Shown: positions 7,501 to 14,991, counted from the first letter of the stretch. The stretch: 16,713 bases of DNA from DATFKA01 sp042095835 (GCA_042095835.1 JBELML010000141.1:1-16713), one strand, 5' to 3'. Numbers and translations: made by a program. Notes: generated from the letters alone by a model not told the origin.

Positions 7501-7812
7501 CCTTTAGTATTTGATTTGGTGGATACATGGAGAGATCAAATTGTCGGAGGTTGTACCTATCACGTTGCCCATCCTGGTGGCCGATCTTATGAGTCGTTCC
7601 CAGTGAATGCCTACGAGGCAGAATCTCGACGAACCAATCGTTTTAGAGATACTGACTTTACGCCTGGCCCCATCGAGTATACGCCGATGAACCAACGCCT
7701 CACCTTTTTTAATGAGAATCCTCCTAATTTTCAAGAATCGGTGAGTTATCAAACGGTATTAGGGAATCCTGATTTTCCATTTACTTTAGATTTAAGATTA
7801 GCCAAGAAATAA
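4501..7812 (+). CDS. Transglutaminase fused to circularly permuted GS-like ligase (DUF2126)
   Basis: A 1103-residue two-enzyme fusion, of the usual length for the family. Residues 1-85 form the bacterial transglutaminase N-terminal domain (YHRTTYNFDRPVNLSPHIIRLRP). The transglutaminase/protease core spans about 140-260 with a complete triad: Cys180 in RGSCRDFA, His229 in DLHAWVEV and Asp245 in GLDATSG. DUF2126 runs from about 322 to 1100, with GGEPTF (330-335), PGVIEVNIHPSSSW (643-656), GTGGGNHITLG (689-699) and LEMRSLDMPPH (815-825). DUF2126 has been proposed to be a circularly permuted glutamine-synthetase-like amidoligase; Glu648, Asn650 and Glu816 are plausible metal or substrate ligands. 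There is no signal peptide, so it is cytoplasmic. It opens the cluster, with the ATP-grasp/alpha-E gene 48 bases downstream. The expected reaction is ATP-dependent amide bond formation in one half and hydrolysis or transfer in the other; the substrate is unknown. Confidence 0.93.
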   Translation: MPIKAAVYHRTTYNFDRPVNLSPHIIRLRPAAHCRTPIESYTLNIKPKNHFINWQQDPYGNFLARVVFLEQAESLSIEVELIADMSVINPFDFFLEDYAQQYPFTYPDRLKKDLQPYLEITEKGPLLLDLMQQVDQKQQPTLDFLVAVNQLVNQTLGYNTRMEVGVQSCEQTLSTKRGSCRDFAWLMVQLFRHLGLAARFVSGYSIQLKPDEKPLEGPAGVSQDVTDLHAWVEVYIPGAGWIGLDATSGLVCTEGHIPLACVPDFQNGAPIEGATDVCEVTFDFENTVKRIHEDPRVTKPYTEEQWQAINLLGEQVDQTLQSDDVRLTMGGEPTFVSIDDMEGEEWNTKADGTHKRQLAWTLTEKCRDTFGPGGIIHYAQGKWYPGEPLPRWAFNIIWRKDGEPIWENPQLLANPNVPKDISTEQAAKFLKHLAENLGLPPEYIRAAYEDVFYMLWEEGQVPIDRNPLEADLEDPLERRSLAEVLDKGLGAPLGYVLPIGWDDKMEDWQSSPWTFRRQELFLIPGNSPLGLRLPLKALPKTYEVPLQRSLFEEVTAINIRSADQLGQAKPSGNHKKVYRTAISVEVRKGNLYIFLPPLSHAEYALELLKVIEKTAGELQIPVVLEGYKPPSDIRIEKMSVTPDPGVIEVNIHPSSSWAGMVNTTDKLYELAKESRLATEKFMLDGRHTGTGGGNHITLGAAKPADSPFLRRPDLLQSMITYWQHHPSLSYLFSGAFVGPTSQAPRIDEGREDRLYEVEIAFSQVPQPNANQTPFWVVDRIFRNLLTDLTGNTHRAEFCIDKLYSPDSPTGRLGILEMRSLDMPPHKRMSLVQMLLIRSLVAWFWKKPYQHSLVRWGTSLYDKHLLPHFCWQDMSEVVEDLQKAGFPFQLQWLDPFFEFRFPRYGSVQIKDMELEVRMAIEPWHVLGEEMSNQGTARFVDSSLERVQVKLSGLTDSRFILLCNGCQIPLIATGTKGEYVAGIRYRAWQPPSALHPTIGIDAPLVFDLVDTWRDQIVGGCTYHVAHPGGRSYESFPVNAYEAESRRTNRFRDTDFTPGPIEYTPMNQRLTFFNENPPNFQESVSYQTVLGNPDFPFTLDLRLAKK

Positions 7813-7847
7813 TTTCTCAGAAAAGTAGGTCATAATAGATAGACCTT

Positions 7848-7855
7848 TATTTTTG
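7848..7855 (+). promoter_or_regulatory. Possible internal -7 box before the ATP-grasp/alpha-E gene
   Basis: TATTTTTG fits TAnnTTTG exactly, in the 48-base gap between the first two cluster genes. It ends only five bases before the ATG at 7861, so a transcript from it would be nearly leaderless. The gap is T-rich, so a chance match is possible. Confidence 0.25.
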
Positions 7856-7860
7856 TCTTT

Positions 7861-10428
7861 ATGATGCGAAACGAAGCGATAAGAGAACTGCTCAGCGGCT
7901 ACGCTGGCAACGAAGTGCCAACTGATGAAATATGGGCTGATAACCAGATCGTATTTAAGCAGTGGGAGTCGCTTTTTAAACGCCTCAAAACTCTCGGAAT
8001 TGATGAAATAGAAAGCCGAAGCCAGGAGATTCAGAAAACCCTTTTTGAAAATGGGGTTTCTTATAACCAATATAATCTCCAAGGAGGAGCACAAAGGCCC
8101 TGGCAACTTGATCCCATTCCCTATCTGATCAATCAGGATAGATGGGACTATCTAGAAAGTGGTTTGCGGCAAAGATTGGAAGTATTAAACTGCCTTTTTA
8201 AGGATATTTATGGCCCTAAAAAGCTCCTGAAAGAAGGCATATTGCCCCCGCAATTAATCTATTCGGATAGGCAGTTTCTTAGGCCATGTGATCATCTGCC
8301 TTTACTTAGGAAAAATGCCATTCAGCATTATGCAGCAGATATTTCCAGGAGCCCAGATGGACAAATTTGGGTAATTGGTGATCGTACTCAAGCGCCTTCA
8401 GGTTGGGCATATACGATGGAAAACCGAGTGACCTTGGCCCGTGTGATACCTGAGCTATTTGTAAAAAGCGGCGTCAAAAAAATAGCTGCTTTTTACCAAA
8501 GATATCGCCAGAATTTGATGGAGGCTGCCCCGAAATCCAAGACTAATCCAATGATTGCTATTTTGAGCCCTGGTCCTTATAATGCGACCTATTACGAGCA
8601 TGCTTATTTAGCAGCTTCGGGCGGATTTCAATTGGTGCAGGGACAAGACCTCATGGTCAAGGATAATTTCCTTTGGATGAAAACACTAAGTGGTCTACAA
8701 AAGGTAGATGTCTTAGTACGTCACGTTGATGATACCTACTGCGATCCCTTATCCTTGAGACCCGATTCGCAGCTAGGGGTAGCTGGCTTGCTCCAAGTTG
8801 CTAGGCAGGGGAATGTGGCTATTGCCAATCCACTGGGGAGTGGTGTTTTGGAGAATCCAGCTCTTATGGCTTTTATGCCTTCCTTGTGTAAATATTTTTT
8901 AGGCGAAGATTTGTTGCTACCTAATATTGCGAGTTGGTGGTGTGGTCAAAGGAAAGAACGACAATACGTGCTAGAGCATATAGATCAATTAGTGATCAAG
9001 GATGTCAAGCGAAGCAGCCAACGTCGGACCCTGTTTGGCTGGGAACTGAGCGAGCAAGAAAAACAAAGTTTGATCCAGAAGATTCAAAGGCACCCTCACC
9101 GATTTGTTGGGCAAGAGCAGGCGGTCTTTTCAACAGCACCCGCCTGGAAAGGAGACGCGCTAGAGCCCCGAAGAACGGTACTGCGCTGTTTTGCTACGGC
9201 TGCTACAAATGACTATCATTTCCTACCTGGTGGCCTTACTCGGAGCGCCCCTACGGCCGGAAATAGTCATGTATCTAATCAATCCGGAGGAATCGGTAAG
9301 GACACTTGGGTCTTAAGTGATGCTAAAGCATCTTCTATTCAAATCGATACATCAGGTCCTAGAATCTCAGCTAGTGCCAAGGGAATTGAAGGCCTCACTA
9401 GTAGGAGTGCAGAAAACCTCTTTTGGGTAGGGCGCTACTTGATGCGCAGCAAACTAAGTGCTCGTTTTTTGCGGACGATTTTAAAATGTCAGGTAGAAAT
9501 AGAAAATTTTGAGGATTCTGTAGATGAGAATGTTTTACCCATTTTATTAGAAAGTATTACTCACCTGACGATGACCTATCCTGGTTTTGTTGGAGAAGAA
9601 GGAGCGGCATCGAGGGCCAATCCAGAACAGGAACTCCTGGACTTGTTGACCAACCAAAGTAGAGTAGGTAGCCTAGCACATTCTATTGCTAGCTTTAAAA
9701 ATTCAGCGAATGCTACGCGGAATAGTTGGTCGAGCGATACGTGGCGCATTGTCGATCAAATGGATGCTAATTATAAGCGCTTTTGTTCTAATGATAAAAT
9801 TGATAAGAGAAAAAGCCGGAAAGCACTCGATGAATTGATCAGAGACATAGCCGCCATTCAAGGGTTTACTATGGATAGCCTAAGTATACAGGAGGGAAGG
9901 CCGGTGTTCGATCTGGGAATTAATTTGGAAAAAGCCTTGTCTTTATGTTCACTTTTGCGATCCACGCTTGTGGTACAACAAAAGGTCAAGTGGGAGGAAG
10001 CCCTGATAGAATATTTATTGAAAACATTGGAAAGCCTGAGCAGTTATCGGCAAAAGTATAAAGGCGGATTGAGTGTGGATTCTCTAGTAGAAATGATTCT
10101 GCTAGACGACACCTACCCGCAATCCTTGGCTTGGATGACGAATGCCATCCAAAATAATCAGCAAGAATTACCTAATCCTACGGATTCTTATGGCCTCAGA
10201 GAAGATCAAAAAGAAATGATTCGGGTAAATAGTCAATTGAAGCTCAGCGAACTTAAAGAGCTAATGGAGCTTGAAGAAGATTCAAATTATAGAGCTGCCT
10301 TAGATGAGTTTTTTGGTCATATCTATGGAAATCTTGCAGCAGCAGCAAATAGTACCATTCAGACCTATTTCAATCATACCGAAGTGGAGGTCCAGAAGTC
10401 TACTTTTCCCTTCGAATTAGATTTTTAA
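7861..10428 (+). CDS. Circularly permuted ATP-grasp fused to alpha-E domain
   Basis: An 855-residue fusion. Residues 1-490 are a circularly permuted ATP-grasp (the COG2308 type): DRTQAPSGWAYTMENR (174-189), SPGPYNATYYEHAYLA (236-251), QGQDL (260-264), RHVDDTYCDP (287-296), EPRRTVLRCF (435-444) and NQSGGIGKDTWVL (473-485). From about 511 the alpha-E helical domain begins with LTSRSAENLFWVGRYLMRS and runs to the C-terminus, fully helical. The conserved lysine Lys380 in LVIKD is present. The residues after it (DVKRSSQRRTLFG) lack the GGYG seen in the stand-alone paralogue at 11496, which may be normal for the fused subfamily or may mean altered nucleotide binding. ATG at 7864 is an equally good start. 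The next gene follows after three bases. The predicted role is ATP-dependent peptide or amide bond formation in the cytoplasm. Confidence 0.92.
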   Translation: MMRNEAIRELLSGYAGNEVPTDEIWADNQIVFKQWESLFKRLKTLGIDEIESRSQEIQKTLFENGVSYNQYNLQGGAQRPWQLDPIPYLINQDRWDYLESGLRQRLEVLNCLFKDIYGPKKLLKEGILPPQLIYSDRQFLRPCDHLPLLRKNAIQHYAADISRSPDGQIWVIGDRTQAPSGWAYTMENRVTLARVIPELFVKSGVKKIAAFYQRYRQNLMEAAPKSKTNPMIAILSPGPYNATYYEHAYLAASGGFQLVQGQDLMVKDNFLWMKTLSGLQKVDVLVRHVDDTYCDPLSLRPDSQLGVAGLLQVARQGNVAIANPLGSGVLENPALMAFMPSLCKYFLGEDLLLPNIASWWCGQRKERQYVLEHIDQLVIKDVKRSSQRRTLFGWELSEQEKQSLIQKIQRHPHRFVGQEQAVFSTAPAWKGDALEPRRTVLRCFATAATNDYHFLPGGLTRSAPTAGNSHVSNQSGGIGKDTWVLSDAKASSIQIDTSGPRISASAKGIEGLTSRSAENLFWVGRYLMRSKLSARFLRTILKCQVEIENFEDSVDENVLPILLESITHLTMTYPGFVGEEGAASRANPEQELLDLLTNQSRVGSLAHSIASFKNSANATRNSWSSDTWRIVDQMDANYKRFCSNDKIDKRKSRKALDELIRDIAAIQGFTMDSLSIQEGRPVFDLGINLEKALSLCSLLRSTLVVQQKVKWEEALIEYLLKTLESLSSYRQKYKGGLSVDSLVEMILLDDTYPQSLAWMTNAIQNNQQELPNPTDSYGLREDQKEMIRVNSQLKLSELKELMELEEDSNYRAALDEFFGHIYGNLAAAANSTIQTYFNHTEVEVQKSTFPFELDF

Positions 10429-10431
10429 TAT

Positions 10432-11304
10432 ATGCAGTACAAGGTTTTGCACCGCACCAGCTACGAATATCAGCAAGTTGGGGCGCTTTCGTATAATGAA
10501 GCTTGGCTTACTCCGCGACAATTGCCTCACCAGAATAGATTAGATTTCGAACTCAACATCTCCCCACAACCATCTACCTATAATCAATACCAAGATCACT
10601 TTCAAAACGAAGTGACCTATTTCGATATCCAGGCAGGGCACAAAGATTTTATTGTAGAGGCGATTAGTAGGATCGATCGCAGCGCGCCACACTATTTAAG
10701 GGCTATTAATAGCACGACTACCTGGGAGTTGTATAAGGAGGAATTAGAGAGGATACAAGTTGGAAATGTAAATATTAAAGAATTTACTTTATTTTCACCA
10801 TTGGTGCCTTATATTGATTCTATAAAAAACTACGTAAGTGAATCTTTTAATAAAAAAAGATCATTATTTCATGCTATTGAAGAAGTCAACCATAGAATCT
10901 ACCAAGACTTTGAATATGATCCTGGATTTACGACGATTGCAACGCCTTTAAAAAAGGTGGCAGCAGCTAAAAAAGGGGTGTGCCAAGATTTTGCACATAT
11001 TGCTATCGCAGGATTGAGAGCTATGGGCATACCCACTCGATACGTAAGTGGATATATAGAAACCCTACCACCGGAGGGAGCGCCCGAATTGGTAGGTAGT
11101 GCAGCTTCTCATGCTTGGTTTTCCTCTTATATTCCAGAAATGGGATGGGTAGATTTTGATCCGACGAATAACCAGATGGTCAAAGATCAACACATCACGC
11201 TTGCTTGGGGAAGGGACTATGCCGATGTGCCGCCACTCAAGGGCGTAATTCGAAATAGTGGCTCCCATGATCTTTCGGTAGAGGTGGAGGTGATCAGAAT
11301 ATAA
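10432..11304 (+). CDS. Transglutaminase-like cysteine peptidase/transferase
   Basis: A 290-residue stand-alone protein with the same two parts as the N-terminus of the gene at 4501. The N-terminal beta domain covers 1-85 (HRTSYEYQQVGALSYNEAWLTPRQ). The core at about 150-265 has an intact triad: Cys184 in KGVCQDFAH, His227 in ASHAWFSS and Asp243 in DFDPTNN. There is no signal peptide or membrane segment. It starts three bases after the ATP-grasp/alpha-E stop, so the two are translationally coupled. In this gene neighbourhood such proteins are predicted to cleave or transfer the amide bonds made by the ligases. It is followed by a 191-base gap, the largest in the cluster, so it may close the first transcription unit. 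Confidence 0.93.
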   Translation: MQYKVLHRTSYEYQQVGALSYNEAWLTPRQLPHQNRLDFELNISPQPSTYNQYQDHFQNEVTYFDIQAGHKDFIVEAISRIDRSAPHYLRAINSTTTWELYKEELERIQVGNVNIKEFTLFSPLVPYIDSIKNYVSESFNKKRSLFHAIEEVNHRIYQDFEYDPGFTTIATPLKKVAAAKKGVCQDFAHIAIAGLRAMGIPTRYVSGYIETLPPEGAPELVGSAASHAWFSSYIPEMGWVDFDPTNNQMVKDQHITLAWGRDYADVPPLKGVIRNSGSHDLSVEVEVIRI

Positions 11305-11495
11305 ACTGGTTTTTACTTGGGTTTGTAGATAATTATATCGAATTAAAATCGCATAAAACTATGACCAAAATTATGATTTAAGATTTAGGACTTTTTCTTA
11401 ATTTCATACTATATAAATCAAGAGGTACTAGATATGCTTTTGTCTATAAGGTAATATCAAGCGGCGCCTTCATCCTAATCACTATTAGTTACATT
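11305..11495. other. 191-base AT-rich gap splitting the cluster in two
   Basis: This gap separates genes 4501-11304 from the second ATP-grasp/alpha-E pair. It has no open frame of note and no convincing hairpin terminator. The sequence near 11433-11448 (TATGCTTTTG) is one base off the spacing of a TAnnTTTG box, so a promoter for the second pair is possible but not shown. Confidence 0.5.
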
Positions 11496-12998
11496 ATGTC
11501 CAAGCCTGTCGGTTCTAAGCAAGTCCAGTCCTCTAGGTTACCCTTTTCCTCTTTTTTTAATGATTACCCCTATTCAGAGCAATGGTTCGATGAGGTTTTT
11601 GATGATGAGGGTACAGTAAATAAAAGCTACCATAATATTTTTAGGCATATTAATAATATGGGGCAAGAGCATTTTAGTCAGGTCTTCGAAGCGGCTAAAA
11701 CCTCTTTTTTCAATCAGGGGATTACCTTTGCAGTTTATAGTGATACCGAGCAAGGCACCGAAAAGATTTTTCCCTTTGATCTCTTTCCAAGGATTATTTC
11801 TGTAAAAGATTGGGATCATATCGAACGTGGCGTTATCCAAAGAACAAAAGCCGTCAATGCTTTTATTCATGATGTTTATCATGATCAGAAAATCCTCAAA
11901 GATGGAATCGTACCCAAGGATTTAGTTTTTTCCTCTAAAAACTACTTGAGTGGTATGAAGGACTTTGATCCTCCAGAAGATATTTATACCCACATCTCCG
12001 GTACAGATATTATTCGACATACTGATGGACAGTTTTATGTGTTGGAAGATAATTTGCGTTGCCCATCCGGCGTCAGTTATGTCATCAATAACCGTATTGC
12101 CTTAAAGCATAGCCTGATTGGCATATTTAGTAAAAACAAGATTCATTCGGTTTCTGATTATCCAGAGCAATTGCAACACACCTTGAGTTCTGTCTGCCCA
12201 ACAGGGGTCGATGATCCTTGCTGTGTCGTGCTGACTCCTGGGGCATTCAACTCTGCCTATTACGAGCATGCCTTCCTTGCACAAAGGATGGGGGTAGAGC
12301 TGGTGGAAGGTCAAGATTTGTTTGTGGATAATGAATTCGTGTATATGCGAACCATTCGTGGACCAGTCCGTGTTGATGTTATTTATCGGAGAGTAGACGA
12401 CGATTTTATCGATCCTCACTTTTTTAGAGAAGATTCTTTATTGGGCGTTCCTGGTTTAATGAAGGCCTACTTAGCGGGTAACGTGACGCTCGCTAATGCG
12501 CCTGGTACCGGATTTGCCGATGATAAGGCTGTTTATACCTATATGCCAGAGATTATCGACTATTACCTGGGCGAAGAACCAATCCTCAACAATGTCAAAA
12601 CCTACCGTTGCCAAAAAGAAGACGATTTTAAATTCGTGATGGAAAATGTAGATAAATTGGTGGTAAAACCCGTTGATGAGGCGGGTGGCTATGGCATAAC
12701 GATAGGCAATCAATTGAGCAAGGAGAAAATCAAAGAAGTACAAGCTCGTATCACCGCCAATCCTCGGAAGTACATTGCTCAACCTATTATGTCGCTGTCG
12801 GTACACGCTACATACATAGAAGATGCTCAGGCATTTGAACCCAGACACGTAGACTTGAGGACCTACACTCTTTTAGGTAAGGATAAATGCCACGTTTTAA
12901 AAGGCGGGCTGTCTAGGGTAGCCCTCAAGAAAGGAAACTTGATTGTGAATTCCTCCCAAGGCGGTGGATCAAAAGACACTTGGGTGTTGAGTAAATAA
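11496..12998 (+). CDS. Stand-alone circularly permuted ATP-grasp protein
   Basis: A 500-residue circularly permuted ATP-grasp enzyme (DUF404/DUF407 type), without the alpha-E extension. Visible motifs in order are EDNLRCPSGVSY (184-195), TPGAFNSAYYEHAFLA (247-262), EGQDL (271-275), RRVDDDFIDP (298-307), VVKPVDEAGGYG (389-400), EPRHVDLRTY (448-457) and NSSQGGGSKDTWVL (485-498). Lys391 and the GGYG turn form the expected nucleotide-binding site, so the enzyme looks fully active. It is homologous to residues 1-490 of the gene at 7861 but belongs to a distinct subfamily. The next gene, alpha-E, follows after 18 bases, so the fused pair upstream is mirrored here by two separate proteins. The predicted reaction is ATP-dependent ligation of a carboxylate to an amine; the partners are unknown. 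Confidence 0.94.
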   Translation: MSKPVGSKQVQSSRLPFSSFFNDYPYSEQWFDEVFDDEGTVNKSYHNIFRHINNMGQEHFSQVFEAAKTSFFNQGITFAVYSDTEQGTEKIFPFDLFPRIISVKDWDHIERGVIQRTKAVNAFIHDVYHDQKILKDGIVPKDLVFSSKNYLSGMKDFDPPEDIYTHISGTDIIRHTDGQFYVLEDNLRCPSGVSYVINNRIALKHSLIGIFSKNKIHSVSDYPEQLQHTLSSVCPTGVDDPCCVVLTPGAFNSAYYEHAFLAQRMGVELVEGQDLFVDNEFVYMRTIRGPVRVDVIYRRVDDDFIDPHFFREDSLLGVPGLMKAYLAGNVTLANAPGTGFADDKAVYTYMPEIIDYYLGEEPILNNVKTYRCQKEDDFKFVMENVDKLVVKPVDEAGGYGITIGNQLSKEKIKEVQARITANPRKYIAQPIMSLSVHATYIEDAQAFEPRHVDLRTYTLLGKDKCHVLKGGLSRVALKKGNLIVNSSQGGGSKDTWVLSK

Positions 12999-13016
12999 TG
13001 CAAATAATTAGAACTT

Positions 13017-13955
13017 ATGTTATCAAGAGTTGCCAACAGTCTATATTGGGCAGGAAGATATATCGAAAGAAGTGACCATACCTCTAGATATCTGAATATC
13101 AATTATTTTTCCTCCCTGGATACGCCCCATAAAATTGCTCAACCAGAGGAGTTTATGTTAGAGTCTTTGGTGTTTATGTCAGGAGCTAATTACGAAGGAC
13201 CTATCGAAGAGAAATCGGTGCTGCGCCATATTGGCTTTGACAAGGATAATCCTATCTCGCTGATCAATACCGTAACTCAGGCGCGAGTCAATGCGCATGG
13301 TACGAGACACCTCTTGTCTACGGAAGTATGGGAAGCGATCAATAAGTTTTATCACTTTGTCAATAATTATTCACAAGAGGTGTTTGTGACGACCGGATTG
13401 TTTGACCTGACCACCAAACTAAACGAACTCTGTTCGATTATTCGAGAGAAAATCATTCGGACTTTGTTGCATGATGAAGTTTGGGCCTTGTTGATGTTGG
13501 GTATACATTTAGAGCGTGCTTTTCAGATGATTCGTTTGATTAATACCAAACTGTACGATATCGAAAAGATCAAAGAACAGACGCCCCATGATAAAAATGT
13601 GATCTACGAATGGGCTACCCTGTTGAGATGTGCCGAGACCTATGATATGAGCAAAAAGTACTACCGGAAAGTACCCAACAGTAAACAAACGCTAGAATTT
13701 TTGTTGCTCAACCGCTCTAATCCCAAATCATTGATTAGCAATGTAGACAAAGTCAATTCCTATATCAATCGCATCAGTGATAAAAAAGGAATTGAGCCGG
13801 AGATGATAGAGTTCAAAATAGGCAAGCTCTTATCGACTCTAACCTACCTCACTATGGAAGATATTGAGGAAGATCGCACGGCATTTATCCTCGACTCCTT
13901 TGATCAACTAAACGGAATAGGTGCCAGCTTTGAAAAGGACTACCTTTTTTTTTAG
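13017..13955 (+). CDS. Alpha-E domain protein (DUF403)
   Basis: A 312-residue all-helical protein of the alpha-E family. The diagnostic start MLSRVANSLYWAGRYIERSDHTSRYL (1-26) fixes the ATG at 13017. A second conserved segment is LLMLGIHLERAFQMIRLI (159-176), and a late helix pair covers 200-240. It corresponds to residues 511-855 of the fused protein at 7861. The domain has no known catalytic activity of its own; it always accompanies circularly permuted ATP-grasps and is thought to assist the ligase or present its substrate. The gene ends in a run of nine T residues directly before TAG (encoding Leu-Phe-Phe), a slippage-prone tail of little structural weight. It closes the cluster. Confidence 0.93.
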   Translation: MLSRVANSLYWAGRYIERSDHTSRYLNINYFSSLDTPHKIAQPEEFMLESLVFMSGANYEGPIEEKSVLRHIGFDKDNPISLINTVTQARVNAHGTRHLLSTEVWEAINKFYHFVNNYSQEVFVTTGLFDLTTKLNELCSIIREKIIRTLLHDEVWALLMLGIHLERAFQMIRLINTKLYDIEKIKEQTPHDKNVIYEWATLLRCAETYDMSKKYYRKVPNSKQTLEFLLLNRSNPKSLISNVDKVNSYINRISDKKGIEPEMIEFKIGKLLSTLTYLTMEDIEEDRTAFILDSFDQLNGIGASFEKDYLFF

Positions 13956-13959
13956 AAAA

Positions 13960-13974
13960 GCCCCCGAGTGGGGC
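13960..13974 (-). terminator. Short GC hairpin between convergent genes
   Basis: Arms GCCCC (13960-13964) and GGGGC (13970-13974) enclose a five-base loop. Read on the minus strand, the hairpin is followed by TTTTCT, a modest terminator for the WYL remnant. On the plus strand it directly follows the alpha-E gene but lacks a T-run, so it is less convincing there. Confidence 0.45.
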
Positions 13975-14005
13975 GGAATTTATTGATGGGGATCAGTGAT
14001 GAGTT

Positions 14006-14590
14006 CTATTCTTGCAGGTACTTTTGGCTAGCCGACAGAAGATGGGCAGCAATCCGCTTGCGCAAAGGTAGCGGCTCAAGCACCTCCAGGTCTTTGCAAA
14101 GGGATAAGAAAATCTGAATAAGTTCGATATTAGGGATGACTTCTATTTCAAAAATGGAGTATTTGTCATTGGAAACTATCCTCTTTTGGCTAGGGTGTAG
14201 CGGTTTGGTGGCTATATATTTAGCCCGAAGGGCTGTCGTTTTGAACCGAATCCGCTGAAGATCCTGATCCTCCGGAAGACTCACACCTACTATATGCTGA
14301 AAATAGAGATCTGGATGAAAGTCTGCCTGCATGAACCATTGCGTATCTTCCAGTGGGTAAAGGCTTTCTATACGATCAAGTGCATAGGTACGCATACGTT
14401 CCAACTCTCGGCACCAAGCCAGTAAAAACCACCTGCGATTGTACTCTTTGAGCAACCAAGGACTGATCCTAAACGGCTGAGCCTCCTCTGTAAATGGCTG
14501 GTATCTGATAAAAAACTCCCCTTCGTTTTCGATAGCTTGGTAGATGGGGTGTAGCCAGCGCGGAGCTTTGGTAGATGGGGCAGTTTCGAG
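14006..14590 (-). pseudogene. WYL-domain transcriptional regulator, 5' part lost
   Basis: The minus strand is open for 194 codons from just after a TGA at 14591-14593 to the stop at 14006. The product matches the C-terminal part of YafY/PafC-like regulators. The WYL domain starts at LHPIYQAIENEGEFFIRYQPF, continues through PFRISPWLLKEYNRRWFLLAW and RTYALDRIESL, and is followed by a WCX-type C-terminal region (EVIPNIELIQIFLSLC and PLPLRKRIAAHLLSASQKYL). Full-length relatives have about 320 residues with an N-terminal helix-turn-helix. Here roughly 130 residues, including all of the DNA-binding part, are missing, and no ATG occurs upstream of the WYL core. It therefore cannot work as a DNA-binding regulator. 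The remaining frame has no internal stop, so the damage may be recent. Confidence 0.75.
14534..14580. repeat. Two 16/17-base direct repeats, 30 bases apart
   Basis: AGCTTGGTAGATGGGG (14534-14549) recurs as AGCTTTGGTAGATGGGG (14564-14580), differing by one extra T. The first copy lies in the conserved WYL sequence (PIYQA on the minus strand), while the second lies just outside the region I can align by eye. It looks like a local duplication at the edge of the truncated gene. Confidence 0.6.
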
Positions 14591-14687
14591 TCAAAGTACA
14601 TATCCAGATCAAAGTAGGATTAAGACAGGACTGTTTCAATATCCATCGACTCTACTTGCTTAGGTCAAAGCACCTATCCAGATCAAA
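14590..14687. repeat. 24-base direct repeat within the truncation scar
   Basis: Bases 14590-14613 and 14664-14687 match at 22 of 24 positions (shared core TATCCAGATCAAA), 74 bases apart. Weaker similarity continues after both copies (GGATTAAGACAGGA against GATCTAAGCAGGA with a gap). The repeat lies between the broken ends of the WYL and hydrolase remnants. It may be a leftover operator pair or a by-product of the rearrangement. Confidence 0.6.
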
Positions 14688-14706
14688 TCATCACCATGAT
14701 CTAAGC

Positions 14707-14973
14707 AGGAGAGCTGGTAATAGGGCGGCTTTTATTGACAGGGCCAAGACAAGCTACCAGGATCATACCCATCTTTTAAACAAAATTCAGCATCCAACAA
14801 TTGTTATTAGGGGAGATCAAGATGCTTGGGTGGACAAGGAACAAATCAAAGGATTCATTCGATTGCTTCCCAATTCGCAATTGGTCAAAATGCAAAATAC
14901 CGGCCATCTTCCTATGGAGGAGCGCCCTTTTGAATCTGCTCAGGCAGCCTTTGATTTTTTAATCAGCGGTTGA
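14707..14973 (+). pseudogene. Alpha/beta hydrolase, only the C-terminal part remains
   Basis: The plus-strand frame from about 14707 to the TGA at 14971 reads like the last third of an alpha/beta hydrolase. It has GNRAAFIDRA, then LLNKIQHPTIVIRGDQDAWV with the catalytic Asp in the GDQDxWV turn, and MQNTGHLPMEERP with the catalytic His, ending in a final helix. Family members have about 270-330 residues; the first two thirds, with the nucleophile elbow, are absent. The frame is open further left to 14575, but that part (MGQFRVKVHIQIK and on) has no hydrolase character. It is therefore a non-functional remnant. It ends 18 bases before the lipoprotein gene, with which it may once have formed an operon, and lies head to head with the WYL remnant. 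Confidence 0.75.
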
Positions 14974-14991
14974 TGAGGCTTAACTAAATAC

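Noticed and set aside
8934..9212. 92-residue plus-strand frame inside the ATP-grasp/alpha-E gene
   Set aside because: It lies wholly within conserved ATP-grasp sequence in another frame, and its composition (rich in Arg, Lys and Thr) is not protein-like.
14006..14590. Functional short WYL protein acting as a ligand-binding co-regulator
   Set aside because: There is no plausible start codon before the WYL core, and the reading frame begins directly after a stop codon at the scar.
14368..14601. 77-residue minus-strand frame overlapping the WYL remnant
   Set aside because: The WYL homology runs in a different minus-strand frame through the same bases, so this is a shadow, although its ATG looks acceptable.
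14575..14706. N-terminal part of the plus-strand frame leading into the hydrolase remnant
   Set aside because: Its sequence does not resemble a hydrolase and overlaps the WYL remnant and the direct repeats; it appears to be open by chance.
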